Assembly (NCBI GenBank): GCA_964390335.1
Contig: CAYMHU010000002.1
Span: 62,001-126,000, forward strand
Source of the DNA: Granulosicoccus sp964390335
GTDB lineage: Bacteria; Pseudomonadota; Gammaproteobacteria; Granulosicoccales; Granulosicoccaceae
Reading direction: 5' to 3'
DNA: 64,000 nt
In this document: piece after piece, positions 43,553 through 53,078 of the stretch
Position numbering within the stretch: position 1 is the stretch's first letter
How the letters are laid out: every line of letters starts with the position of its first letter
Notes under the pieces: model-generated
Database searches by the model: none
Told to the model about the DNA's origin: nothing
Seen by the model: the letters and a program-made list of their open reading frames with translations, nothing else
Program-made: the position numbers and the translations under genes

Positions 43553-46132
43553 ATGAGCACACTATCAAACAACAACCAAGATCACAGCAGTATCGGCTTG
43601 CACGATGAACGAAGATCGATCGACGGTGCGTGGTTGCCTGGCTGGAAGCGGATTAACGACACACTGGATAAGCTCAACCCGGATCAGATTCAGCGTCGCC
43701 AACTCGACATAGCGAGACAGTTGCGCGCAAATGGTATTGCGTATAGCGCATTGTCGGAGAACAATGCTGCTCCGCGGCCCTGGCATCTGGATTTGTATCC
43801 GTTTTTGGTTGAATCATCAGATTGGGCAACACTCAGCCAAGGGCTTGTTCAGCGTGCCAGATTAAAGCAAGCGATATTCAACAATATTTACGGCAACCAA
43901 TCCTTATTGCGCGATGGCCATATTCCCCCCGCCATGGTTTATGCGCATCGCGGTTATTTGCGGAATGCTGTGAATGTAAATGAAACTACGGAGCTGCCAG
44001 TATTCAGTGCTGATGTATCTCGTTCACCTTCTGGCCAATGGTACGTCGTCGATGATATTTGTCAGTTCCAGGAAGGCATTGGTTATTCGTTAGAGAACCG
44101 GTTAGTATTATCTCGAGTCCTGCCAGGCGTATTCAGAGAGGCTCGAGTACGACGCATAGCTTCTTATTTTAAAATACTACAAAACTACATCCAAACTTTA
44201 ACCGACTCTCACAGTCGATGTGTATTGCTTGCTCCCGGCCCAGAACATCCGCATTATTTTGAATACGCATTCTTGGCAAAGTACCTCGGCTACACTTTGG
44301 TTCAACCCGGCGATTTGACCATTCGCGATGAACGCGCATTTCTAAAAACCGTTGCAGGCTTAAAGCGTGTGTACGTCATCTTGCGGTTTACTAACGATAT
44401 TGAACTTGATCCCATGACTGACGGACAAACCGATGCACAAGGAGTCACCGGTTTATTCCAGGCAGTTCGAACAGGTGGTGTCAAAGTCATAAACCCGCTT
44501 GGTGCGGGCGCTCTAGATAACCCAGCATTGAACACCTGCTTACCCGACCTATGCCAGTTGCTTTTGGGTGAGGAGCTACTGCTTCGCAGTGCACCCACTT
44601 ACTGGCTGGGCAATCAACAACAACAAGCACATGTAATGGAGCACTTTGACAATTTGCTTTTCCGTGACATTGATTCACTAGGTCAATTATTCGACCCACA
44701 GTTAATGTCCGATTCAGAAAAACAAACACTGCGCTCATCAATTAACAAGTTGCCGGAAAAGTACGTTGCTCAGGAGCGAATCGATCGCTCAACAGCACCG
44801 AGTTTTCAAGACGCACATCAGGTTGAACGACAGATCACCTTGCGCATGTTCCTAATTCGCGATGCAAGCAATGAAGATCAACCATACATGGCTATGCCAG
44901 GCGGTTTGTGTCTATTAGATACGGCGAAGGGAGGTCGCCGCCCTGCTTTTGATTCTCTCATTGGCAGCAAAGACACCTGGGTCATCGCAGACGGTCCTGA
45001 AAAACCAATTACTTTACTTGGACAGCAAGATGAAAGTGATTTCTCGGTACTCGATGGTGAATTACCCAGTCGTGTTGCCGAAAACCTGTTTTGGTTGGGT
45101 CGCAACGCGCAACGCAGTGAAAATGTGGTGCGCCTATTACGCGCAGTATTTAAAGCAATGCAAAGCGAAGACAACGACATTCCATTGGATACTGAGGTCA
45201 TTCGCGCACTGCTGCGAACCACGTCGCTGGCAACCAGCACGTTACCGGGCTTTGTTGGACGTGGCGCTGCAAAACGCCTGCTCAATCCACAACGTGAGCT
45301 CAAGTCCTTACTGAACGACGCCACGCGCATCGGCACTTTACCCAATTCAGTAAAACAGCTGCTCAACAGTGCGGCTTCCGTGCGTGATCGCGTGTCCGAT
45401 GAACTATTGAATGTTTTCAATCGACTAGATGATCGAAACTCATTACTCATTGACGAGCTAAATGAACCACTGTCGCTGGAAGACACAGATCAGCTGGAAC
45501 GCATTAGTGATCAACTAGATGAAATGTTAATGACTATTTCAGCCTTCTCCGGGCTTATGCACGAGAACTTTACTCACAGTGATGGTTGGCGTTTTATGAT
45601 GTTGGGTCTGAAACTTGAGCGAGTGTCACACACGGCGACCATTATCAACAGCATGTTAAAAGAGAACCCAAGCGACACACAAACACTGGAACATTTACTT
45701 AAGGTGTTTGACAGCACGATGACGTATCGCAGTCGGTACCGTAGTCAAATCAAAGTACGCCTGGTGCTACAACTGTTGCTGGCAGATGAACTCAATCCAC
45801 GCTCCTTGGCTTTTCAGCTACGCGAAATTGAGCAGATGCTGTCATTTTTGCCTGGCAGACAAAATCTCTACCAAGCAGATACCTTATCGAAGCTTGCTAT
45901 GGCTGGATTAAGCAGAGTCAGGCTAGCCGACATCAATGCACTTCTCCAGTCGGGGCGACACTCTCGGCAAACCTTGCCTAAATTCCTTAACGTATTAGCG
46001 AGCCTGCCCAACGATATGGCAGATGTACTCAATTCAAGTTACTTCACGCATGTAGAATCGAGAAAGCAACTTAACGATGTTTCAAAGCAGTCGTCAGAAC
46101 TGTATACCAACATTGACGAGTCATTAAAATGA
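43553..46132 (+). CDS. Fused circularly permuted ATP-grasp and alpha-E protein
   Basis: This 859-aa protein has an N-terminal circularly permuted ATP-grasp domain (about 60-480; LVQRARLKQAIFNNIYGNQS, VDDICQFQEGIGYSLENRLV). An alpha-helical alpha-E domain (DUF403-like, from about 500; RVAENLFWLGRNAQRSENVV) follows. These families were linked by comparative genomics to peptide or amide-bond synthesis pathways that also involve transglutaminase-like proteases. The same two domains occur again as separate genes at 47066 and 48508. It starts the five-gene operon; the next gene overlaps by four bases (ATGA). The true metabolite is unknown, and no experimental role is claimed. Confidence 0.88.
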   Translation: MSTLSNNNQDHSSIGLHDERRSIDGAWLPGWKRINDTLDKLNPDQIQRRQLDIARQLRANGIAYSALSENNAAPRPWHLDLYPFLVESSDWATLSQGLVQRARLKQAIFNNIYGNQSLLRDGHIPPAMVYAHRGYLRNAVNVNETTELPVFSADVSRSPSGQWYVVDDICQFQEGIGYSLENRLVLSRVLPGVFREARVRRIASYFKILQNYIQTLTDSHSRCVLLAPGPEHPHYFEYAFLAKYLGYTLVQPGDLTIRDERAFLKTVAGLKRVYVILRFTNDIELDPMTDGQTDAQGVTGLFQAVRTGGVKVINPLGAGALDNPALNTCLPDLCQLLLGEELLLRSAPTYWLGNQQQQAHVMEHFDNLLFRDIDSLGQLFDPQLMSDSEKQTLRSSINKLPEKYVAQERIDRSTAPSFQDAHQVERQITLRMFLIRDASNEDQPYMAMPGGLCLLDTAKGGRRPAFDSLIGSKDTWVIADGPEKPITLLGQQDESDFSVLDGELPSRVAENLFWLGRNAQRSENVVRLLRAVFKAMQSEDNDIPLDTEVIRALLRTTSLATSTLPGFVGRGAAKRLLNPQRELKSLLNDATRIGTLPNSVKQLLNSAASVRDRVSDELLNVFNRLDDRNSLLIDELNEPLSLEDTDQLERISDQLDEMLMTISAFSGLMHENFTHSDGWRFMMLGLKLERVSHTATIINSMLKENPSDTQTLEHLLKVFDSTMTYRSRYRSQIKVRLVLQLLLADELNPRSLAFQLREIEQMLSFLPGRQNLYQADTLSKLAMAGLSRVRLADINALLQSGRHSRQTLPKFLNVLASLPNDMADVLNSSYFTHVESRKQLNDVSKQSSELYTNIDESLK

Positions 46133-47022
46133 AACTGCAAGTCCGGCACCGAACACAGTACCGATACACGCGCTCTGCCAGCTTGTCTCACAATCATGTC
46201 TGTCTGCAACCACGCAACACGCCAATACAGCGTTTACTAGATTCACGACTCGAAGTGCTACCAGACCCCGGTACCATCCAATTAGATACAGATGTTTACG
46301 GCAACTCGACTGCAAGTTTCAATCTGAGTCAAGCCCATAGTTATTGTGACATTATCGCTACTTCGCTAGTGGAAACACAAGACACGCTCTCGCCTCTGCC
46401 TCAAACCCTTGCTGTACATGAGAACATAAGAAAACTAAACACACTGCACACTGATGATGCATTAATGGCGCAAGATTGTTTACTGCCCTCACCCTTCATA
46501 CCCCTAACCGATACGCTTGAGCGCTTTATTGAAGAACTACCGCTGAAAACACAAACAGTTGGTGAGTACGCATCGCAATTAATGTCGCACATTTTCAATA
46601 CCTTTGACTACACCTCGGGTTTTTCTAATGTGGTCACACCATTGAGCCGAATCTACGAGGCACGCAAAGGTGTTTGTCAAGACTTCGCACATTTGGCCAT
46701 AGGTGCATTGCGTTTACAGAGCATCCCCACTCGATACGTTAGCGGTTATCTTGAAACTCTACCGCCCCCGGGAAAAGAAAAACTGCAGGGCGCAGACGCA
46801 TCTCATGCTTGGTTCTCGGTATTTGATTGTCAATGTGGCTGGATCGATTTCGACCCGACAAACAATAAGCGTCCTGACTCACAGTACATTACCACTGCAT
46901 GGGGTCGCGATTATGGAGACGTGACACCAATAAAAGGAATAGTGTATGGTGGTGGTGAACACGCATTAGATGTGGAAGTGGATGTTCTACGAATGAGCGA
47001 AGCCACCATGGAGTTGGCATAG
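46129..47022 (+). CDS. Transglutaminase-like cysteine peptidase
   Basis: This 297-aa protein has the N-terminal beta domain (LQVRHRTQYRYTRSASLSHN, VCLQPRNTPIQRLLD) and a C-terminal transglutaminase-like papain-fold with catalytic Cys in RKGVCQDFAHLAIGALR, His in ASHAWFSVF and Asp in WIDFDPTNNKRPD. Such proteins in ATP-grasp/alpha-E loci are predicted peptidases or amidases acting on the product of the ligases. It overlaps the fused gene by four bases and precedes the separate ATP-grasp gene by 43 bp. No signal peptide is seen, so it is expected in the cytoplasm. Confidence 0.9.
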   Translation: MKLQVRHRTQYRYTRSASLSHNHVCLQPRNTPIQRLLDSRLEVLPDPGTIQLDTDVYGNSTASFNLSQAHSYCDIIATSLVETQDTLSPLPQTLAVHENIRKLNTLHTDDALMAQDCLLPSPFIPLTDTLERFIEELPLKTQTVGEYASQLMSHIFNTFDYTSGFSNVVTPLSRIYEARKGVCQDFAHLAIGALRLQSIPTRYVSGYLETLPPPGKEKLQGADASHAWFSVFDCQCGWIDFDPTNNKRPDSQYITTAWGRDYGDVTPIKGIVYGGGEHALDVEVDVLRMSEATMELA

Positions 47023-47065
47023 CAGCGCTTTATCACGTCACGCGGTTTGGAACAGTGGAGACGTT

Positions 47066-48505
47066 ATGAACGATCGCTGGAAAGACTACCAAAGCCCGGG
47101 TTATGATGAACTTATTGCACCCGACGGCACCCCACGCTCTGCCGCAGCGCCGGTTACGACCTGGCTAAACAATCTCACCGATACCAACCTCGACCACCGG
47201 CGCCGTGCAGCCACACTTGCCATCGAACAAATGGGTATTACGTTCACCGTATACTCGGACAAAGGTAATATTGATCGTGAGTGGCCGTTTGATATTGTGC
47301 CAAGAATCATCGACGCACAAGAATGGTGCAATATTGAACGCGGTCTTGTTCAACGATTAAGAGCGCTGAACCTGTTTATTCATGATCTTTATAATGATCA
47401 AGCCATTCTAAAAGATCGGATTATTCCCACAGATATAATCGCATCGTCTCAAAATTTTCGACCAGAATGTATTGGTATGCAGCCACCTCATAACGTGTGG
47501 GCGCATATTTGCGGTTCTGATTTAATTCGTGGAGAAGATGGCTCAGTATACGTATTGGAGGACAATCTGCGTGTGCCGTCGGGCGTGTCCTATATGATTG
47601 AAAACCGCGAAGTGATGAAACGAACTATGCCGGAAGTTTTCCGTAACAGTCATGTTTTACCGGTAGACAATTACACCAGTGACCTGCAAAGTATGCTTTC
47701 ATCGCTGTCTAGCCAGAATGACCCGACACTGGTTGTACTAACACCTGGAGTGTATAACTCGGCATATTTCGAGCACAGTTTTCTCGCCCAGGAGATTGGT
47801 GCTGAATTAGTTGAGGGACGGGATTTATTTGTAGCAGACGACGGTTTCGTTTACATGCGCTTTGTTGGTGGACCAAAGCGCGTGGATGTTATTTACCGAC
47901 GAGTAGATGACGAGTTTATCGATCCCGACTGTTTTAATCCCGACTCGGTGTTAGGAGCACGCGGTTTAATGCAAGCCTGGCGCGCGGGGAAAGTTGCCAT
48001 AGCGAACGCACCGGGCGCTGGAGTGGCTGATGATAAAGTGGTGTATTCCTACGTTCCAGATATCATTAAATATTATTTGAACGAAGACGCTTTACTACCC
48101 AACGTTCCCACGTATCGCTGCGACAATGAAGAGCATCGAGAGTATGTGCTGAACAACCTGGACAAACTCGTTGTTAAACCAGCAAACGAATCCGGTGGCT
48201 ACGGCATGCTGATCGGCCCAAAGAGTAATGAGCAACAACAAGCCGCAATGGCCGCCAATATTCAGCGCAACCCTCGAAACTACATCGGACAACCCACTAT
48301 CACGCTGTCAACCACACCAACGATTGACAACAACCAGTTTCGTGCTCGTCACGTCGATTTAAGGCCCTTTATTCTGCAAGGCGAGTCAATCTCGGTAACC
48401 ACTGGTGGATTAACTCGTGTGGCGATGGTGGAAGGCTCTTTGGTTGTCAACTCGTCGCAAGGAGGTGGTAGTAAAGACACATGGGTCGTTAACGCGGAAC
48501 CGTAA
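47066..48505 (+). CDS. Circularly permuted ATP-grasp protein
   Basis: This 479-aa protein belongs to the circularly permuted ATP-grasp type-2 family (DUF404/407): WCNIERGLVQRLRALNLFIH, VYVLEDNLRVPSGVSYMIEN, PGVYNSAYFEHSFLAQEIGA and the late LVVKPANESGGYGMLIGP with the lysine and glycine-rich loop expected to hold ATP. It would form an amide or ester bond using ATP. It is followed two bases after its stop by the alpha-E gene, the usual partner. GTGGAGA precedes the ATG. The domain is paralogous to the N-terminal half of the 43.5-kb protein. Confidence 0.92.
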   Translation: MNDRWKDYQSPGYDELIAPDGTPRSAAAPVTTWLNNLTDTNLDHRRRAATLAIEQMGITFTVYSDKGNIDREWPFDIVPRIIDAQEWCNIERGLVQRLRALNLFIHDLYNDQAILKDRIIPTDIIASSQNFRPECIGMQPPHNVWAHICGSDLIRGEDGSVYVLEDNLRVPSGVSYMIENREVMKRTMPEVFRNSHVLPVDNYTSDLQSMLSSLSSQNDPTLVVLTPGVYNSAYFEHSFLAQEIGAELVEGRDLFVADDGFVYMRFVGGPKRVDVIYRRVDDEFIDPDCFNPDSVLGARGLMQAWRAGKVAIANAPGAGVADDKVVYSYVPDIIKYYLNEDALLPNVPTYRCDNEEHREYVLNNLDKLVVKPANESGGYGMLIGPKSNEQQQAAMAANIQRNPRNYIGQPTITLSTTPTIDNNQFRARHVDLRPFILQGESISVTTGGLTRVAMVEGSLVVNSSQGGGSKDTWVVNAEP

Positions 48506-48507
48506 TT

Positions 48508-49512
48508 ATGCTGGCACGAGTCGCCGAAAACCTGTACTGGATGAGCCGATACCTTGAGCGAGCAGAGAACACGGTGCGCCTCTTGCGCGTCCACGGCAAT
48601 CTGTTAATGGACCTGCCTGGAATCGATGATCACCGCGGATGGATTTCACTGGTATCCGTTAACGGACTCGATGAGGCATTCCAACAACAATACGGGCAAG
48701 CAAACGAAACCAACGTCAGTCACTTTTTGCTTGCAGATAAGAACAATGCGGGTTCATTGCTCAATGCCTTCTACAATGTACAAGTCAATTTAAGAAGTTC
48801 GCGCGATATTTTGCCAAAGCTAATCTATGAGTCGATGAACAGCTTGTGTCGGTCTGTCGCAAAACACATTGGCGAAGCTTCAAATGACACCGCACAACGA
48901 CTCAGTTTCCTGCGCAACGTCGAAGAGCGTTTGCAAGCCATAGCTGGCGGTCTTAATAGCAATATGAATCACGATTTAGGCTACATGTTCATGCGAATGG
49001 GCTGCTATATCGAGCGTGCCGACATGACATCGCGCATTATAGATGTCCAATCAACCCGGCTGACACCACAGGAATCGAATAATGAAGCTATCGCTATCAC
49101 AGCCCAAAGATGGATCGCAGTACTTCGCTCATTGGTTGCAAACCAAATGTACCGGCAGTCTTTAAAAACAACAGTGAATGGGCCGGATACCCTGCGCTTT
49201 CTATTAACCAATAGAACACTGCCCAGGTCTTATACTTTTTGTCTTGATCATCTCGACGAATGCTTGCAAACGCTCGAGATGAACGCCAGCTCGCGCAAGG
49301 CAGTGCTTAAACTGCAAGAGGTGCTGAGACAAGCAGACTATACTGCTTTGGCAAGCGACCCAACCCTGTTGCATGTATTTCTCGATGAACTGCAGTTGGG
49401 CATGCTGAAAGTGGCATCAGAAATATCCTCCACCTACTTCCCGCCGCTACCGTTAGAGGCCGACCCTGATCAACAGCCGCCAACCCAAGAGGCAGTGCAA
49501 AATACCGAATGA
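48508..49512 (+). CDS. Alpha-E domain protein
   Basis: This 334-aa helical protein matches the alpha-E family (DUF403): MLARVAENLYWMSRYLERAE, NTVRLLRV, YMFMRMGCYIERADMTSRII and LRFLLTNRTLPRSYTFCLDH. The family has no established biochemical activity and is almost always encoded beside circularly permuted ATP-grasp and transglutaminase-like genes, as here. It starts two bases after the ATP-grasp gene and overlaps the following gene by four bases. It is paralogous to the C-terminal half of the 43.5-kb fusion. Confidence 0.92.
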   Translation: MLARVAENLYWMSRYLERAENTVRLLRVHGNLLMDLPGIDDHRGWISLVSVNGLDEAFQQQYGQANETNVSHFLLADKNNAGSLLNAFYNVQVNLRSSRDILPKLIYESMNSLCRSVAKHIGEASNDTAQRLSFLRNVEERLQAIAGGLNSNMNHDLGYMFMRMGCYIERADMTSRIIDVQSTRLTPQESNNEAIAITAQRWIAVLRSLVANQMYRQSLKTTVNGPDTLRFLLTNRTLPRSYTFCLDHLDECLQTLEMNASSRKAVLKLQEVLRQADYTALASDPTLLHVFLDELQLGMLKVASEISSTYFPPLPLEADPDQQPPTQEAVQNTE

Positions 49513-52500
49513 GTATAAAAATAGCGATAGATCATACAACGGTATACCGGTACGATAAACCGGTCAGTTTACAGCCACATACGGTTAGGTTAAAACCAGC
49601 ACCTCACTGCAGAACGCCCATTCTGAGTTACAGCTTGTTGATCGAACCAGCAACACACTTTATTAATTGGCAACAAGACCCGTTTGGCAACTACTTGGCT
49701 CGCCTGGTGTTTCCGGAAGTCACGAATGAATTGTCCATTAAGGTAGACTTGGTAGCCGAACTCACCGTGATCAACCCGTTCGATTTTTTTGTAGAAGAAT
49801 CGGCCGAACAATTCCCATTCAGCTACAGCGACGTAAACCAGCAAGAGCTTGCACCGTACTTGGCTGTCACAACAGCATCCCCACAATTGCAAAACTGGCT
49901 TCAGAAGCACAAACCAAAAGACATAAAAAGCATTGATGCGCTAGTAGAAATAAACCAGGCGGTGCATAACGATATCTCGTACGAAGTGCGAATGGAACCG
50001 GGGGTACAAACCAGCGAAGAAACACTCACAAGGGCAATTGGCTCCTGCCGCGACAGTGGCTGGTTGCTGGTAGAAATTTTACGTCACTTTGGAATTGCGG
50101 CCCGTTTTGTTTCTGGTTACCTTGTTCAACTAAAGCCGGATGTAAAATCCATCGATGGACCAAGTGGCGCAACCGAAGATTTTACCGATTTACACGCATG
50201 GGCCGAAGCCTATATTCCCGGTGCCGGTTGGGTCGGACTAGACCCTACATCAGGTCTGTTCGCAGGTGAAGGGCATATTCCGCTTGCGTGCACACCGCAG
50301 CCCGTCAGTGCCGCTCCGATTACCGGCACCGCCAGCGAGATTGCCAGTGACTTCTATTTTCATAACCGTGTCGCTCGGTTTGATGAACGTCCGCGCGTTA
50401 CATTACCCTATTCGGATAACGAGTGGCAGCGAGTGCTTGCACTGGGCAATGCAGTCGATGAACGACTCACAGCACAAGATGTGCGTTTAACAATGGGTGG
50501 CGAACCCACCTTTGTCTCCATTGACGATATGGAAAGCGCTCAGTGGAACAACGCGGCGTTGGGTGAGCACAAGCTTGAGCGCGCGAGTGAGTTGTTAGTC
50601 AAACTCAGCAAACAGTTTTCCCCAAACGGTGTACAAACGTTTGCTCAGGGTAAATGGTATCCCGGCGAGCCAACACCTCGCTGGGCTTTAATTAATTATT
50701 GGCGAACTGACGGCGAACCCATTTGGCACGAGGCCAGTCGTTTAGCGATGCCCGGAACCCATGCTGCCGGAAAAACCGACGCTCAGAACGTGTTGTTTCA
50801 CCTGTGTGATGAACTGGCCGTATCAAAAGAATACGTACAAGCCTTGTACGAAGATCCTCTGCATCATCTACATCTGGAAGCACTACTACCCTCAAGCAAA
50901 TCACTCGACTCTCTGGATTTGAAAGACAGTCGATCTCGTCAACAACTGGTGGCTAAGTTATCCAAAGGGCTCGATGAGCCAGTGGGTTATATGTTGCCCT
51001 TGGCCTTCGTGCCACCTATCACAGGAGAGGATCAAGGCAGTTGGGTATCGAGCGAATGGCCGTTGCGTCGAGATACGGTATTTCTTATACCGGGGGATTC
51101 ACCAGCGGGCTTGCGCTTACCTCTGGATTCATTGCCCACTGATACCGCGACGGACAGGGACGCATTGTCAATGCTCGAAGATAATTTTGTTATCGACAAG
51201 CCACTGCCAAAGCCCAAACCACTGTCGGCCACGGGGTATAACTGGCAACCTGCGCCTGAACTCGGTCGAGTTATACGTACCACGCTGTGTGCTGAAATAC
51301 GTGACGGTACACTTTATCTGTTTATGCCACCTATGCAGAGCGCTCGAAGCTGGGTTCTGCTGATGTCTTGCGTTGAGCGTGCGTGTATTAAAGCGAACGT
51401 GCAACCGGTTATCGAGGGTTACGAGCCACCTAATGACGCACGATTACAATCGTTTCGCATTACACCCGATCCGGGTGTGATTGAAGTCAACATTCATCCA
51501 TCACACACATTCAATGAATTAGTAGAACGGACTGAAACCGTTTATGAGGTGGCTCGCGAATGTCGCCTTGGTGCAGAGAAGTTTATGGTAGATGGACGGC
51601 ACACCGGAACGGGCGGCGGTAATCATGTGACCCTAGGTGGACCAACACCAGCAGATAGCCCGTTCTTGCGACGGCCTGCTCTACTGCGCAGCCTAATCAC
51701 ATACTGGCAACACCATCCAAGCCTGTCGTACCTGTTTTCAGGTTTATTTATTGGTCCTACCAGCCAGGCCCCGCGAATTGATGAAGCGCGCAACGAATCA
51801 CTGTATGAATTAGAAATGGCTTTATCGCGGTTACCCAGCGGTGACGCACAACAACCTTGGTTAGTAGACCGTTTACTGCGTAATTTGCTGATTGATGTTA
51901 CCGGCAATACGCACCGCGCCGAAATTTGTATCGACAAACTGTATTCTCCCGATGGCCCGGCTGGACGACTCGGTATTGTGGAGTTGCGTGCGTTTGAAAT
52001 GCCACCACATGCACGCATGAGTATCGTACAAGCTTTGTTGATTCGGTGTCTTGTTGCTCGATTCTGGGACTCGGCCTACACCGGGAAACTGATCCGTTGG
52101 GGCACAGAACTGCACGATCGATTCATGTTGCCACATTATCTGTGGGAAGATATTTCCGATATTATTGACGATCTTAATCAGCACGGATTGACATTCGATG
52201 CCAACTGGCTGGATGCGTTCTGGGAGTTCCGGTTTCCAGTGTATGGGGAACGACAAGTGGGCAATATCAGCCTAGAGCTTAGGGCTGCTATTGAACCATG
52301 GCATGTGCTTGGTGAAGAAGCGGCGGGTAGTGGCATGGCGCGCTATGTGGATTCTTCAGTGGAACGTTTGCAATTGAAAGTGACCGGCTTAACGTCCGAA
52401 CGCTATAAAATTACGTGTAATGGTTGTCAGCTACCATTACGCAAAACCAACACTGCAGGAGAGTATGTGGTTGGCGTTCGGTACCGTGCCTGGCAACCAA

Positions 52501-52847
52501 CATTTGCACTCCACCCTGATTTACCGGTTGATACACCCTTGGTGTTTGACGTTGTTGATACCTGGTCGAACCGAAGTTTGGGTGGTTGCGCCTACCATGT
52601 GGCCGACCCCGGAGGTCGCAACTACGAGGATGTACCCGTTAATGCAAATGTAGCAGAATCGCGTCGCCTTGCTCGCTTTGAACCAGATAGCCATACACCA
52701 GCACCGGCTGTTGTCATGACACCAGTTACAAGCAACGCATCACGGTTTGTAGAGACCGAAGCTGAAAACGAGGTACTTATTACCGAAGTGTTTAAAGAAA
52801 ATTCAGAGTATCCCTGTACTGCTGATTTGCGTCAGCGCGTGCGGTGA
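49509..52847 (+). CDS. Transglutaminase-like / DUF2126 fusion protein
   Basis: This 1112-aa protein joins an N-terminal transglutaminase-like region (residues about 1-275) to a C-terminal DUF2126 domain (about 305-1075). The first part has a beta domain, catalytic Cys in AIGSCRDSGWLLVEILRHFG, His in DLHAWAEAYIPGAG and Asp in GLDPTSGLF. The second includes LTMGGEPTFVSIDDMES, FMVDGRHTGTGGGNH and DSPFLRRPALLRSLITYWQH. DUF2126 has been proposed by comparative genomics to be a ligase-like domain related to glutamine-synthetase-fold amidoligases. It ends the operon. The function is predicted, not shown; a peptide-processing or synthesis role fits the company. Confidence 0.9.
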   Translation: MSIKIAIDHTTVYRYDKPVSLQPHTVRLKPAPHCRTPILSYSLLIEPATHFINWQQDPFGNYLARLVFPEVTNELSIKVDLVAELTVINPFDFFVEESAEQFPFSYSDVNQQELAPYLAVTTASPQLQNWLQKHKPKDIKSIDALVEINQAVHNDISYEVRMEPGVQTSEETLTRAIGSCRDSGWLLVEILRHFGIAARFVSGYLVQLKPDVKSIDGPSGATEDFTDLHAWAEAYIPGAGWVGLDPTSGLFAGEGHIPLACTPQPVSAAPITGTASEIASDFYFHNRVARFDERPRVTLPYSDNEWQRVLALGNAVDERLTAQDVRLTMGGEPTFVSIDDMESAQWNNAALGEHKLERASELLVKLSKQFSPNGVQTFAQGKWYPGEPTPRWALINYWRTDGEPIWHEASRLAMPGTHAAGKTDAQNVLFHLCDELAVSKEYVQALYEDPLHHLHLEALLPSSKSLDSLDLKDSRSRQQLVAKLSKGLDEPVGYMLPLAFVPPITGEDQGSWVSSEWPLRRDTVFLIPGDSPAGLRLPLDSLPTDTATDRDALSMLEDNFVIDKPLPKPKPLSATGYNWQPAPELGRVIRTTLCAEIRDGTLYLFMPPMQSARSWVLLMSCVERACIKANVQPVIEGYEPPNDARLQSFRITPDPGVIEVNIHPSHTFNELVERTETVYEVARECRLGAEKFMVDGRHTGTGGGNHVTLGGPTPADSPFLRRPALLRSLITYWQHHPSLSYLFSGLFIGPTSQAPRIDEARNESLYELEMALSRLPSGDAQQPWLVDRLLRNLLIDVTGNTHRAEICIDKLYSPDGPAGRLGIVELRAFEMPPHARMSIVQALLIRCLVARFWDSAYTGKLIRWGTELHDRFMLPHYLWEDISDIIDDLNQHGLTFDANWLDAFWEFRFPVYGERQVGNISLELRAAIEPWHVLGEEAAGSGMARYVDSSVERLQLKVTGLTSERYKITCNGCQLPLRKTNTAGEYVVGVRYRAWQPTFALHPDLPVDTPLVFDVVDTWSNRSLGGCAYHVADPGGRNYEDVPVNANVAESRRLARFEPDSHTPAPAVVMTPVTSNASRFVETEAENEVLITEVFKENSEYPCTADLRQRVR

Positions 52848-52891
52848 TGACTAGTTGACATCAAGCAATATGAGCGCCCGATCTCTAGGTA

Positions 52892-53078
52892 TACTAGATA
52901 TACAAAACACCATCGCTAGCGGCGTTTGATTATTTTTGTTCATCACCCAGAATTCGTGATGATCATTCGCTGGAACGGCAGTTCAACCTCAGCAAGAAAA
53001 TCAATTAGTTTGTCTATTTCCGGATCTGAATTTTTATCACCGGCAATCGATTTTATTGACCGCGTTCTTATCTCTTCA
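52892..53078 (-). pseudogene. Truncated duplicate of the 57.5-58.3 kb hypothetical gene
   Basis: This stretch is about 85-90% identical by eye to parts of the gene at 57495-58346. Its left end, TACTAGATATACAAAAC, matches that gene's 3' end (57493-57509). From about 52904 it matches the internal segment from about 58014 to 58190. The intervening 500 bp of the parent are missing, and the join lies at a short repeat AAAAC-CCATC present at both parent sites. A one-base deletion (after 52970) breaks the frame. It is therefore a decayed partial copy and explains the otherwise gene-free 52.85-53.07 kb gap. Confidence 0.85.

Noticed and set aside
44878..45486. 202-codon minus-strand frame inside the ATP-grasp/alpha-E gene
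   Set aside because: Serine/arginine-rich shadow translation antisense to conserved domains.
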